Source of the DNA: Pirellula staleyi DSM 6068
GTDB taxonomy: Bacteria > Planctomycetota > Planctomycetia > Pirellulales > Pirellulaceae
Reading direction: 5' to 3'
Assembly: GCF_000025185.1 (NCBI RefSeq)
Contig: NC_013720.1
Location: forward strand, 2,604,001-2,668,000
Length of the DNA: 64,000 nt
Shown here: positions 37,372 through 46,642 of the stretch, piece by piece
How the letters are laid out: each line of letters opens with the position of its first letter
Numbering within the stretch: the stretch's first letter is position 1
Program-made: the position numbers and the translations under genes
The notes under the pieces: model-generated
Told to the model about the DNA's origin: nothing
Databases searched by the model: none
Seen by the model: only the letters and a program-made list of their open reading frames with translations

Positions 37372-37615
37372 TGACGGGAGGGAAATGCAGTTCAAGTGCC
37401 AATGACGAGGAGAGTGGCAGCCGGGATCAGAAACGCCAACGCAATTCTCTCGAAGTGGGCCATAAAGTTGTTTTGCGTCGGATAGAGGGCGCCGAAAAAC
37501 GGCTTGCACCTGCCGAAAACGTGCGGAACATGAGCTAACCAAGCAAGGCGAAGATGAGCGTGAAAAATCGGAAGACAGCTTCCAAATCGACCCAGGTGCA
37601 ACACCTTGATCTGCC

Positions 37616-38116
37616 TCACCCCAACTGCAACTCAAGTCCGGTGTAAAAACAGTGCAATCGCCCGGGAAGCCAAAGATAGTATCGTGTCTCGGCGACACCC
37701 ATTCCGCGATCAGCAGTAGCTACATAGTGCTGGATGACGAAAGGGCATGGAGTCGACGGAGTACCGATGAAGTGCCACGAGATTGGTAAGTCATCGTCGT
37801 CCTTGCCTTCGCTTACCGGATCGAAACTAAGCGAGGTCGATTGTAATTCTGGGTATCTTTGAAACCAGCGATCGGCTGTGCTGACGGCGGCAATGCCTCC
37901 GAAGTAATGAGTTGTCACCCAACATGAAACGTAGAGGGCGACGATCACTAAGGCGTACGCAAAGTGGTTTCTGCGTTGCAGGTAATAGGCAGCACCGATT
38001 AAGGCGACAGGAGGTGCGCTCAGTGCAAGTCCGAGGAAGCGATGTTCATAGAACATCGACACCAACACGAAAAAGCAGGCGATCACTGCATTGAAGCTCA
38101 ACAGGCTGAATCGCAT
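37616..38116 (-). CDS. Hypothetical membrane protein
   Basis: The 166 residues have hydrophobic helices at about 5-22, 28-45 and 52-72, then a soluble C-terminal part of ~90 residues with two CysPro-like or Trp-rich segments (PISWHFIGTPSTPCPFV, YYLWLPGRLHCFY). No family is recognised. The local base composition looks lower in G+C than in the neighbours, and no clear Shine-Dalgarno sequence precedes the ATG, so it might be foreign or decaying. The open frame and a downstream terminator support it being a gene. It lies between a riboswitch-controlled gene and a DUF1559 gene. Confidence 0.5.
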   Translation of the reverse strand: MRFSLLSFNAVIACFFVLVSMFYEHRFLGLALSAPPVALIGAAYYLQRRNHFAYALVIVALYVSCWVTTHYFGGIAAVSTADRWFQRYPELQSTSLSFDPVSEGKDDDDLPISWHFIGTPSTPCPFVIQHYVATADRGMGVAETRYYLWLPGRLHCFYTGLELQLG

Positions 38117-38301
38117 GGCAGTGCCGATACGGAAGTCGCAATGCTGCAGTACGATCCATGTCCCGTGAAATTGGGTGGCTCATAGCTGGCTTGACCAGCA
38201 GTGCGCAACTCCCAGAGGCTAAAACTCTGTGGAGCTGCGAGACGCACAGCCACCCTTAGGAATCACGGATCGCTTGATGGCGAGCCAAGTTAGCGGGGTG
38301 A

Positions 38302-39279
38302 TTAGAAATCGTCTTCGCTCAGCTTGGTGGTCTGCATGGTGTAGACCGCAGCAATGGGGGCGTTGGTGCCGGGTTCTTTGTACTTCGAACCATTGCTGGT
38401 CATCAGGCGGCAGTAGACGGTGTAGTCGATCGTGTCGCTGCGGAACGCCACGCTGCCATCGCACATCGTGGTGTTGAAGCCACCAGGGTGGCGGCTCGAA
38501 GGACGGGCATAGTCGAAACCTACCGCTCCGTTGCCTGCCTGACGATTGAGCCCGACGGTGGGTGGATCGTTGGTGGTCCACAGGATGGCGACGTCATACT
38601 CGTTATTGCAGCTGGTCCACTTCACCACGTCGAGGTTTTCGCTGAACTTGATGGTGTTCGACGTGCCATCACCGTTGGCGATGTCGCCCGAATTGGTCTG
38701 AAACACCTTGGGGAAGTTGTCCGTTCCCTTCAGGCGATCATCGAGAGCACCGTTGGCGGGCCAGTCGAAACCGTAGAGGGGGCTGCCAGGGCTGGTGTTG
38801 TTTTCGCGGCCGCCGTTACAGGCGTACGAAAACATCGCCTTCTCGCCGGTGTCGGTGGTATCGCTCGGGCAGACGAGCAAATTGATGCGCTGCTCGAGGG
38901 CGGTGTTGTTGTTGATCGCGCTATTGCTGCTGGCGAGTTGGTCGATCTGGGTCCGGATGTCGGGGCGACCCATTTCTTCCATCAGCACATGCACCCAGCT
39001 GACGTAGCGAGCTGGGGTCGAGTTCCAGTTGTTCCCCGAGTAGGTGCGCGAGTAGTACTGACGCGAAGGGGGCATGTACGACTTGTTGGTCTCGTACAGC
39101 ATCGAAGCCTGGCCGATTTGACGCAGGTTGTTCGTGCACTGCGCACGACGGGCCGACTCGCGAGCCGCTTGCACAGCGGGCAGCAGGAGTGCCATGAGAA
39201 CGGCGATGATCGAAATCACCACCAGCAGTTCGACCACCGTGAAGGCGGTGCGACGAGACAACGAAAAGCGCGATGCCAT
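38302..39279 (-). CDS. DUF1559 (type II pseudopilin-like) protein
   Basis: The 325-residue product from the ATG at 39279 has the pilin-type N-terminus [20 protein letters not shown] with the Glu after the prepilin-like FTVVE, then [20 protein letters not shown]. The C-terminal half holds the DUF1559 hallmarks, [20 protein letters not shown]. These proteins are abundant in planctomycetes and are thought to be pilin-like exported proteins whose exact role is unclear. A GAGGAG ribosome-binding site lies 12 bases upstream. Cleavage should occur after the Arg/Thr-rich segment before F-T-V-V-E by prepilin peptidase. It is not near other pilus genes, so it is a lone paralogue. Confidence 0.93.
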   Translation of the reverse strand: MASRFSLSRRTAFTVVELLVVISIIAVLMALLLPAVQAARESARRAQCTNNLRQIGQASMLYETNKSYMPPSRQYYSRTYSGNNWNSTPARYVSWVHVLMEEMGRPDIRTQIDQLASSNSAINNNTALEQRINLLVCPSDTTDTGEKAMFSYACNGGRENNTSPGSPLYGFDWPANGALDDRLKGTDNFPKVFQTNSGDIANGDGTSNTIKFSENLDVVKWTSCNNEYDVAILWTTNDPPTVGLNRQAGNGAVGFDYARPSSRHPGGFNTTMCDGSVAFRSDTIDYTVYCRLMTSNGSKYKEPGTNAPIAAVYTMQTTKLSEDDF

Positions 39280-39579
39280 AAGACGAAACTCCTCGAGAGC
39301 GATCTGTCTACACAGCGAGCCAATGCGAATGCCAACGCGCGCCGAAGAGTCCTTCGCCAACTTCTGCTGACGAAGAAAGACGCACGTTGCCGCTGTGATC
39401 TCTTGTTCCGGTTCTTATTGTCGCAATCCGGCGGAGCGGTGTCGAGTCGTTTGTCGCTAAAATAGTTCCGCAGCCGTTGCGAATTGGCAGCCGACTGGGC
39501 CTGCTAATCTTCTTCGAATCTTCCTCGAGAACCGCGAGTTGCCGGGGTCCCACAGCTGTAGCAGCCGAGGGAAGACCCG

Positions 39580-42579
39580 CTAGCGAGCCAGGAACAGTCG
39601 TTTCGACATCCGTCGTGGAGGAGTCAGGGCAATCGAGGCCTGATCATCTTCCGTCGCCACGCTATTGCCGGGGGTGCTATCGGGATCGAACTGGTCGCTC
39701 GATTGCACTTGGGCCGTGTTGGTCGACGTGCCGTACGAGGTGACGGTGGCCACGATCTGCAATGTCGCCGAGGCACCACTAGCGAGGGTCGGAACGGTCC
39801 AGATGCCGGTTACCTGGTTGTAGGTGCCGACGCTTGGCGTGCTGCTGACATAGGTCACCCCGGCTGGCAGCAGATCGAGCAGCGTGACGTCGGTAGCCCC
39901 AGCCGGGCCGGCGTTCGACAGCGTAACGGTGTAAGTGACGTTCGAACCGAAGTCGGGGGTGGTGTTACTCACCGTTTTGGTCACCGAGAGATCGGAGATG
40001 TTCGGTGTCACGGTGGCGCTGGCCTGATCATCTTCGTTGGCGTTGTTGTTGTTCGGCGTGCTGTCGATGTCGAACTGATCAGCGGCTGTCACTTGGGCCG
40101 TATTCACCTTCACCGTCGAAGTGGTGACAGTGGCGGTCACTTGCAGCGTGGCGCTGCTGCCGTTGGTGAGCGAGGGAATCGTCCAGACACCAGTCGCCTG
40201 ATTGTAGGTTCCCACGCTCGGTGCCGAACTGACGAACGTCAAACCGGCTGGCAGAACGTCGGTGACTGCAATGTTAGTCGCATCTTGAGGACCATCGTTC
40301 TCGATGGTGATGGTGTAGGTGATCTGCTGATTCTGATCGGGGGTCGTATCGCTCACAGTCTTCGTGAGCGAGAGATCGGCGATGTTGGGATCGAGCACCG
40401 CATCGTCTTCGTTGTTGTTAGGATTGCTATCGAACTGATCGACCGCAGTGATCTCGGCGTTGTTCGTCAGCTGACTGCTGCTCGTCACACGAGCGTTGAT
40501 CGTCAGCACGGTCGAGGCGCCAGCGGCCAGGTTGCCAATCGTCCAGATGCCAGTGCCACTCACATACGCGCCGCCACCGTTGTCGCTCACGTACACAAGT
40601 CCCGCTGGCAACTGATCAGTCACTTGCACGCCTGTGGCAGCGACACCGGTGTTGTTGGTGACCGTGAGAGTGAACACCACCACTTGGTTGTTGTTCGGGG
40701 TTGCATCGTCGACCGTCTTGGTGATCCCCAGGTCGTTGACGTTCGGCGTGAGGATGACGGAATCGTAGTCGTCTTCGGTGGTGATGCCATTGTTCACCGT
40801 GCTATCGCTATCGAACTGATCGGTGGCAGTGATTTCAGCGATGTTGGTGATCGTCGCGCTGCTGGTCACTGTGGCGCGAATCGTGAGGACCGCATTGGCA
40901 CCTGCGGCCAGGTTGCCAATCGTCCAGATGCCAGTGCCGCTCACATAGGCGCCCGCACCGGTGTCGCTGACATACGTCAGCCCGGCGGGGAGCAGATCAG
41001 TCACCACCACACCGGTGGCAGCGACGGCGCTTTCGTTCGTCACCGTCAGGGTGAACACCACTTCCTGATTTTCGTTCGGTGTGGTGTCGTCCACCGTCTT
41101 GCTGATCGCCAGATCGGTGACGGCGGGAGTGAAGGTCACTTCGGCGTAGTCGTCTTCAGTGGTGATGCCGTTATTGGGGGTGCTGTCGATATCGAACTGA
41201 TCGGCGGCGGTCACTTCAGCCGCGTTCAAAATGGCCGTTTGCCCCGTGAAAGAAGCGACAATTTGAATCGACGCACTCGCGCCGACGGCGAGATTGCCGA
41301 CGGTCCAAATGCCGGTGCCGCTCACATAAGCCCCCGCGCCAGTGTCGCTGACATACGTGGTGCCCACTGGCAGCAGATCGGTCACCACCACACCGGTGGC
41401 GGCGTTGGTGCCGTCGTTAAACACGGTGAGTGTGTAGGTGACGTTCTGGCCGTTGTTGGGATTGGTCGGGAGCACCGTTTTGGTGAGCCGCAAGTCGATC
41501 GGCGTGAAGTTGTCGATGTCGACCGTTTGAACTGTTGGACCGAGGGTTCCGAGCAGTTCGATGCCGACGTCGTTGCCACCTTCCGTCGTGGTGATGGTGA
41601 CGACAATCGCCCCGACATTGGTGAAGTCGGCTCCCAGCCCCGTGTCGACAAAATCATCGAAGTTGAAGAGCAGTTCGGTGCTGTTTGCGTCGGGAATGCC
41701 AATCGTCAATTCCGAGTAATCGACAGCCGAGGTATAGACCCGAATGGTGGCGGTGGCATTCGGCTGTTCCGAACTGATCACCATTTGGAAGGCTGTTTGT
41801 GTTCCTGCGGAAGTGAGATCGATGCCGCCGAGGCCAGTGGGGTCGAGGGTTGTTGCGTCGGCATCGGTTCCATCGTAGGTGGCTGTGAAAATGCCGGTGG
41901 CGTTGAGGTTCGCATCGATGTAGAGCTGACCAGCAATTCCCTCAAACCCGATGTTGTCAGCCGCATTGTTCGATGTGAGTTCGGCAAACAGATCGCGCTC
42001 GCCACCGAGCACTTCTGCCCCAGCTTGCACGCCGTTGTCGGTGCTCCCGACCGGGAACGAGACCGAGAGAGCAGGGCCGAGGGTGGTGAACGAGTCGATT
42101 GAAGTTCCGGTGATACCTTGGGCCTGCAGCGGTGTGATGGTGACGAGCGAGCTGACTTCTTCGAGCAAGTTCACTGCGCCGACAACTTGGGCCGGTTGGC
42201 GCACGAAGTAGTTGCCAGCCGAGAGGCCATCGAATCGATAGCGGCCTTCGTTGACACCAGCAGCGACGGTGTTTTGCGTATCAACGAGTGTATCGCCAGC
42301 GTCGTAGAGTCCGTCGCCGTCGTCGAGATAGAGCCGCACTTCGGCATTGCCCACTTCTTCGACACCCACATCGAGGCCGTTGCCAGTTACGTCTTTGAAC
42401 ACGATGCCGGTGATGGCGGCGAAATCGGTGGCCATCATAGCGCGTCCCTCGAGCGATTCGAATCGCGAGTGACGTTTCGCAGGTGCGCGAGGTTTGACTT
42501 TCTTCGCCGGACGCTCGAGCAGCGTCAGAAAGAACGAGTGGAGCGAAGCGGCAACTTCCCGCAGCATGTGCGTAGGCAT
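39580..42579 (-). CDS. Cell-surface protein with SdrD-B and five DUF11 repeats
   Basis: The 999-residue product starts with a basic region then RFESLEGRAMMATDF, a LEPR-XLL-like export or sorting motif common in planctomycete giant proteins. An SdrD-B-like domain follows (GIVFKDVTGNGLDVGVEEVG...DGLSAGNYFVRQPA). Next is a ~200-residue beta-rich domain, then five DUF11-type repeats of about 125 residues, each starting like ADLSLTKTVSDTTPDQNQ and ending near an EDD motif. The protein ends PRRMSKRLFLAR right after the fifth repeat; this short basic tail may be a sorting signal. The exact start is uncertain (ATGs at 42591, 42579 and 42567). Confidence 0.85.
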   Translation of the reverse strand: MPTHMLREVAASLHSFFLTLLERPAKKVKPRAPAKRHSRFESLEGRAMMATDFAAITGIVFKDVTGNGLDVGVEEVGNAEVRLYLDDGDGLYDAGDTLVDTQNTVAAGVNEGRYRFDGLSAGNYFVRQPAQVVGAVNLLEEVSSLVTITPLQAQGITGTSIDSFTTLGPALSVSFPVGSTDNGVQAGAEVLGGERDLFAELTSNNAADNIGFEGIAGQLYIDANLNATGIFTATYDGTDADATTLDPTGLGGIDLTSAGTQTAFQMVISSEQPNATATIRVYTSAVDYSELTIGIPDANSTELLFNFDDFVDTGLGADFTNVGAIVVTITTTEGGNDVGIELLGTLGPTVQTVDIDNFTPIDLRLTKTVLPTNPNNGQNVTYTLTVFNDGTNAATGVVVTDLLPVGTTYVSDTGAGAYVSGTGIWTVGNLAVGASASIQIVASFTGQTAILNAAEVTAADQFDIDSTPNNGITTEDDYAEVTFTPAVTDLAISKTVDDTTPNENQEVVFTLTVTNESAVAATGVVVTDLLPAGLTYVSDTGAGAYVSGTGIWTIGNLAAGANAVLTIRATVTSSATITNIAEITATDQFDSDSTVNNGITTEDDYDSVILTPNVNDLGITKTVDDATPNNNQVVVFTLTVTNNTGVAATGVQVTDQLPAGLVYVSDNGGGAYVSGTGIWTIGNLAAGASTVLTINARVTSSSQLTNNAEITAVDQFDSNPNNNEDDAVLDPNIADLSLTKTVSDTTPDQNQQITYTITIENDGPQDATNIAVTDVLPAGLTFVSSAPSVGTYNQATGVWTIPSLTNGSSATLQVTATVTTSTVKVNTAQVTAADQFDIDSTPNNNNANEDDQASATVTPNISDLSVTKTVSNTTPDFGSNVTYTVTLSNAGPAGATDVTLLDLLPAGVTYVSSTPSVGTYNQVTGIWTVPTLASGASATLQIVATVTSYGTSTNTAQVQSSDQFDPDSTPGNSVATEDDQASIALTPPRRMSKRLFLAR

Positions 42580-42916
42580 AATGCATTGCATCCGTGCAAG
42601 TGATCGCGGTGATTCGGCAAACCGGCCAGGGCGTTCTGCAAGCAAACCCAAGCGGGCTGCACCAGCTGTTCCGTACGACTGGCGTTCCCCTAAGCGACGT
42701 ATTTCCTCAGCGATCCGAGCTTTGCCCCTGCGAGCGCAAAGCGAGTGGCACTAGGAAACGTCCAGCTTGTTTATCGGATCAAACGAAAGGCTTCCCTGCG
42801 AACATTCCCTTGGGTGGGGGTCAGGTAAGCGGGGCGATCCCTAACGACAAAAAACGGGGGATCGCCACTCATCAGCCCCCGCTAGCAGTCGGCAGGGGCG
42901 CTTCTTCGCTGGTTCG

Positions 42917-43330
42917 CTAAGTGGCGGCGTGATGCGACGAGCTGGCGGAATCATGCTGAGCAATCGCTGCCGATGGGAGGGGATGCTTCAGGGCGTGGTA
43001 CATAGCGAGTTCACGCTCCATCGTCTCGCGGTCGATCGCTCCGAGCTTGATCAGCAGCTCGCCAATCGGGGTTTGGCGTTTGCGCTGTTGCTGCAGCAGT
43101 TCCAGCACTTGCGGCTGGGTCAGGTAGCCCAAGTCGACCGCCACCGATCCAAACGCTTCGTCTTCGAGGTTTTGCGTATTGAGGATGTCGAACAGCTGTT
43201 TCATGTTGATGAAACCGGCTTCTACCGCCAAACGGCCGATGGGGGTTCGCTCGCGAATCTGTCGGTCGAGCGCTTCCACCACGTGAGCTGTCGAAACGAG
43301 CTGTTTGGCAACCAAGTATTTTCCGAACAT
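42917..43330 (-). CDS. Stand-alone MshEN/GSPII_E N-terminal-like protein
   Basis: The 137 residues consist of two related alpha-helical units, GKYLVAKQLVSTAHVVEALD with GRLAVEAGFINMKQLFDIL and GSVAVDLGYLTQPQVLELLQ with GELLIKLGAIDRETMERELA. This repeated 'G..L...G.I...ql..al' pattern is that of the N-terminal domain of type II secretion ATPases, which in some cases binds c-di-GMP. Here it occurs alone, without the ATPase. It could be an adaptor for a secretion ATPase or a nucleotide-sensing module. Start is the ATG at 43330 behind GAGGTG. No partner gene is adjacent. Confidence 0.8.
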   Translation of the reverse strand: MFGKYLVAKQLVSTAHVVEALDRQIRERTPIGRLAVEAGFINMKQLFDILNTQNLEDEAFGSVAVDLGYLTQPQVLELLQQQRKRQTPIGELLIKLGAIDRETMERELAMYHALKHPLPSAAIAQHDSASSSHHAAT

Positions 43331-43641
43331 CGTGCACCTCGCCTGGGGATCTCAATCGAACATGCGGACAAACAGGTCGGGCGAATCCTCACCCGGCGAT
43401 TCGCCTGCAAAGCTGGCCAACCACCCGAAAACCTAGGTCACCGTGCGACGGTGCGCCGCCCAATTTGCCGCAAAGCGCCTGAACTCGACCATTTCGGCCC
43501 TGACGCCCCGCAGAAATGTGCTGTAAGTTGTTTTCTGATAGAGGTTTAGGTGTGTCGGTGCCGGCTCAGAAAAACGCCAGTCCAAGGGCTAAGCCAGGAA
43601 GAAGATCGAGCCGCTGAATCTCAAGCGAGCGCATAGAAAAA
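43331..43641. other. Non-coding gap upstream of the MshEN-like gene
   Basis: About 310 bases without a convincing gene. The promoter of the MshEN-like gene should lie here. I see no repeat; a bidirectional terminator forms the right border. Confidence 0.45.
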
Positions 43642-43677
43642 CCCGTGAGACTTGGGGAAGTCGCACGGGCTGTTTTG
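43636..43677. terminator. Bidirectional intrinsic terminator downstream of tRNA-Leu
   Basis: CCCGTG-A-GACTT (43642-43653) and AAGTC-G-CACGGG (43658-43669) make an 11-bp stem with one mismatch and a GGGG loop. On the minus strand it is followed by TTTTTC, on the plus strand by CTGTTTTG. It should end the tRNA transcript about 170 bases after the gene. Confidence 0.8.
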
Positions 43678-43838
43678 TGAGGTGCCTGGCAAACTCCCCA
43701 AACGGAGTTGCTGGCGTCTGATGGAGGCTCGTAGCTGCCGGATAGTAAAAGTCGAACGAGCGACTTAAGTCTAGCGAGAGCAACTACTTACCACTCGATC
43801 GAGCACCCCTGGGAGTGCTGATCTTGATCACCATCGAG

Positions 43839-43922
43839 TGCGGGCAAGAGGACTTGAACCTCCACGACCTTTCGGCCACAAGAACCTGAATCTTGCGCGT
43901 CTGCCAATTCCGCCATGCCCGC
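43839..43922 (-). tRNA. tRNA-Leu(CAG)
   Basis: On the minus strand the 84 bases fold as a class II tRNA. The acceptor stem is GCGGGCA/TGCCCGC with discriminator A, the anticodon arm CAAGA-TTCAGGT-TCTTG with anticodon CAG, and a long variable arm TGGCCGAAAGGTCG. The T arm is GAGGTTCAAGTCCTC. The 3' CCA is not encoded (the following bases are CTC), so it must be added by the CCA enzyme whose gene lies 620 bases away. Confidence 0.97.
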
Positions 43923-44084
43923 AGCAGATCGTCTGAACGTTTCCGCTCAGCGAGTAGCCACACAGATATACCTTACGACAATTGGCACCCGCAAGGGGTT
44001 CGCCGAAATTGAGCCGCAGTTGCCCTCTAAGTGTTGCTCTCGACGCTGTTTATCGCGAATTTGCGGGGCACCGGCGACGGGCGA

Positions 44085-44414
44085 TTAGTAGCGGGGAACG
44101 GTCGGATCAACCACCTGCGACCAGGCATCGATGCCACCCGCCATGTTTTGCACGGTCTCGTATCCCTGCTGACGGAGCCACTGCGTGACCCGCATGCTCC
44201 GGCCGCCGTGATGGCAATGGACCACAATGCGGCCCCCTTGATGCGGCGCAATCTCGGCCAAACGGGCCGGGATCTGCTGCATCGGAATCAGCGTCGAACC
44301 AGCAATGCGGCAGTGCGCGAACTCATTTTCCTCGCGGCAATCAATCAGCAGTAGCGGCTGACCATCTTTTTGCATCGCGGCCACCGTTTCGACATCAACT
44401 TCCAGCGGCGTCAT
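44085..44414 (-). CDS. Single-domain rhodanese-like protein
   Basis: The 109 residues form one rhodanese domain: LLLIDCREENEFAHCRIAGS, then the active loop HCHHGGRSMRV with catalytic Cys67, then GYETVQNMAGGIDAW. The active loop H-C-H-H-G-G-R-S, with its Arg and Ser, matches single-domain GlpE/PspE-like rhodaneses that transfer sulfur from thiosulfate to cyanide or protein thiols; the physiological acceptor is unknown. It is divergent from the CCA enzyme gene, with 125 bases between starts, and stands alone as a gene. Confidence 0.93.
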   Translation of the reverse strand: MTPLEVDVETVAAMQKDGQPLLLIDCREENEFAHCRIAGSTLIPMQQIPARLAEIAPHQGGRIVVHCHHGGRSMRVTQWLRQQGYETVQNMAGGIDAWSQVVDPTVPRY

Positions 44415-44481
44415 TCGGCTCAGTTCCTTGATTTAGCGGCACTCGGGGGATCGTTCACGCGAGCTACACCATACCCGGTGC

Positions 44482-44531
44482 TGCGGGGGCTCGGACAGCC
44501 CCGCTGGGCGTGACGACAATCGGACTATAAT
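44482..44531 (+). promoter_or_regulatory. Possible leaderless promoter of the CCA-enzyme gene
   Basis: A perfect TATAAT lies at 44526-44531, eight bases before the ATG at 44540, so a transcript starting ~7 bases after it would begin at the start codon. There is no Shine-Dalgarno sequence. A GC-rich hairpin (GCGGGGGC/GCCCCGC) at 44483-44504 lies just upstream. No good -35 is seen. Leaderless translation is inferred, not shown. Confidence 0.4.
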
Positions 44532-44539
44532 CAACCACT

Positions 44540-45799
44540 ATGGCCAATATCGACCCCACTCCGATGCGCGAGTTCGCGATCAGCGTTGTGCGTCAGCTGC
44601 GCGCGGCGGGCTATCAGGCGCTCTGGGCCGGTGGCTGTGTCCGCGATCAGCTGCTGGGTCAGCGACCGAAAGACTATGACGTCGCCACCAGCGCCTTGCC
44701 CGACGAAGTCCGCAAGCTCTTTGGCCACAAGCGGACCCTGGCAATTGGAGCCGCGTTTGGAGTGATCACGGTGCTCGGGCCGCGCGAGGCTGGTCAGCTC
44801 GATGTCGCCACGTTTCGGACCGACGCCACCTATAGCGACGGTCGCCATCCCGACGCCATCACGTTCAGCACTCCCGAGCACGATGCCCAGCGGCGCGATT
44901 TTACGATCAACGGGCTGTTCTTCGACCCGATTGAAGAGCGCGTGATCGACTACGTCGGTGGCGAGGCCGACCTCGCCGCGCGCGTGGTCCGTGCGATTCG
45001 TGATCCGGCCGAGCGAATCGAGGAAGATAAGCTCCGTATGCTCCGGGCGGTTCGATTTGCGGCCCGGTTGGGTTTCAGCATCGAAGCCCAAACGCTTGCA
45101 GCGATCGAGCAGCGCGCCGATCAGCTGCAGGTGGTCTCGGCCGAGCGGATTGCTGCCGAGATGGAGAAGATTTTGGTCCACAACAGCCGCGCGCAAGGGC
45201 TCGCACTGCTGCGGCAAGCGAGGCTGCTCCCCGAAGTCCTCCCCGAACTCGCGGAAGTGACCGATTTTACGCTACTAGCGCGCGAGCTATCGCTCCTCGA
45301 GCAGCCCAGTTTTGCGATGGCGATTGCTGCGCTGCTGCGGCACACTGCGGCGGCTCGCAGCCCGCTCACAGCCGCTGCTCTGGCCGATCAAATTGCCGCA
45401 CGCTGGCGACTTTCCAATCACGTGGCCGAGGGCATTTCCCTTGCGCTCCGGCAGTTGCCGCAGCTGCAAATCGCAACGGAGCTCCCTTGGCCGCAGCTGC
45501 AGCGGATGCTCGTTCAGCCACGGATCGGCGAGCTGCTGGGCCTGCTTGCAGCGGTCGAGCGCGGGGCAGGGGAGCGTTCGCCGCAAACCGACTACTGCCG
45601 CGCTAAACTGGCACTCCCCGCCGAGCAGCTGAATCCCCCGCCTCTGCTGACAGGGAGCGATTTGAAGCGTGCCGGACTTTCCCCGGGCCCGATGTTTCGC
45701 GAGATTTTAGAGCAAGTCCGCGATCAGCAACTTCTCGGACAGCTCCACACGCTGGGCGACGCGATAGAGTATGCTGAGAAGCTCGCAGCACCGGGCTGA
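44540..45799 (+). CDS. cca: tRNA nucleotidyltransferase (CCA-adding enzyme) / poly(A) polymerase family
   Basis: The 419-residue protein has the class II nucleotidyltransferase head ALWAGGCVRDQLLG, with catalytic Asp45 and Asp47 in DYDVATSALP and a template RRDFTINGLF. The Arg-rich basic region ERIEEDKLRMLRAVRFAARL follows, then a helical C-terminal half. It adds CCA to immature tRNA 3' ends, or poly(A) to RNA in some relatives. The nearby tRNA-Leu lacks an encoded CCA, consistent with need for this activity. The HD-domain of long CCA enzymes is not visible. The ATG has no Shine-Dalgarno sequence but a TATAAT eight bases upstream. Confidence 0.92.
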   Translation: MANIDPTPMREFAISVVRQLRAAGYQALWAGGCVRDQLLGQRPKDYDVATSALPDEVRKLFGHKRTLAIGAAFGVITVLGPREAGQLDVATFRTDATYSDGRHPDAITFSTPEHDAQRRDFTINGLFFDPIEERVIDYVGGEADLAARVVRAIRDPAERIEEDKLRMLRAVRFAARLGFSIEAQTLAAIEQRADQLQVVSAERIAAEMEKILVHNSRAQGLALLRQARLLPEVLPELAEVTDFTLLARELSLLEQPSFAMAIAALLRHTAAARSPLTAAALADQIAARWRLSNHVAEGISLALRQLPQLQIATELPWPQLQRMLVQPRIGELLGLLAAVERGAGERSPQTDYCRAKLALPAEQLNPPPLLTGSDLKRAGLSPGPMFREILEQVRDQQLLGQLHTLGDAIEYAEKLAAPG

Positions 45800-45844
45800 T
45801 AGCAGCTTCTTCACACCACACCTTCACCCCCACGACGCACAACG

Positions 45845-46399
45845 ATGAACGGCGATCCACTGTTTCTGCTGACCCTGGCACTTCGCTATGCTCACATCCT
45901 CGGGGCGATTGCCATGATGGGTGGCACCATCTTCGCGCGATTCGCGCTCGTGCCTGTCCTAAGCGAGCAGAAAGATCCGCTGAAGAGCGAATTGCACGAG
46001 CAAGTCCGCCGGCGCTGGGCCAAGTTCGTTCATATTTCGATCGCGCTGCTGCTCATCAGCGGCTTTGCAAATCTGGGTCTGGCCTCGCGCTACAACTTTG
46101 GCGACGCTGGCGAGTACAAGGCGCTCTACAACATTCTGGGCGGCGTAAAGTTCCTGCTCGCCCTGCCGATTTTCCTCTTCGCTAGCTTCCTCACCGGCAA
46201 GTCGAACGCAGCGCGGAAGTTTCAGGCGGCTGGCCCGATGTGGATGAACGTCACGCTCGCGCTCGCGCTCGTGATGGTGCTGATGGGCGGCTTCCTGCGA
46301 TTCGTTCCACGGACGCTCAAATCCAAAGCGCCCGCTGCCACCTCGCAAGTGGTTCCTGCTGAAAATGGGCCTATCAGCCTCGAAAATCGAGCTTCGTAA
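45845..46399 (+). CDS. CopD-like or DUF2269-type membrane protein
   Basis: The 184 residues include four helices: ALRYAHILGAIAMMGGTIFARFAL, HISIALLLISGFANLGLA, GGVKFLLALPIFLFASFL and NVTLALALVMVLMGGFLRF. The His in RYAHILGA and the GG motif are like CopD-family membrane proteins that carry haem or copper; the family match is by pattern only. The C-terminal 30 residues are polar. It follows the CCA gene after 45 bases on the same strand and may share its transcript. Confidence 0.65.
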   Translation: MNGDPLFLLTLALRYAHILGAIAMMGGTIFARFALVPVLSEQKDPLKSELHEQVRRRWAKFVHISIALLLISGFANLGLASRYNFGDAGEYKALYNILGGVKFLLALPIFLFASFLTGKSNAARKFQAAGPMWMNVTLALALVMVLMGGFLRFVPRTLKSKAPAATSQVVPAENGPISLENRAS

Positions 46400-46642
46400 A
46401 ACGCCTATAAAGTCGCCTGGCAATTTCGTCGGAATTCTCTTTCCTGATCCAGAGCGTCTGAATAAGCTAGAACTAGTTGAGTGCACCGAGCTTCTATCGC
46501 GGCACTCCCTCCTGCCTGGGCACGTTCTCCACAATGTGCCCAAAGTAGCCTCCAAGCTCGGTCACTTGGTCAAGCATCCCCCGCCTGATCGTGCACTTCG
46601 CGCATTGCGACGACGAGTGCACCGCTATTGCTGGAGACCGAT

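Noticed and set aside
37261-37698. Minus-strand frame of 145 codons
   Set aside because: It crosses the intrinsic terminator at 37341-37371 and overlaps the end of the better supported 166-residue gene; Pro/Ser/Cys-rich nonsense-like sequence.
39800-41500. Regular spaced repeats that could suggest a CRISPR array
   Set aside because: The period is about 380 bases, the repeats are imperfect and all in frame, so they are protein-domain repeats.
39703-42102. Plus-strand open frame of 799 codons
   Set aside because: Antisense to the DUF11 repeat protein; the apparent repeats in it mirror those of the real gene.
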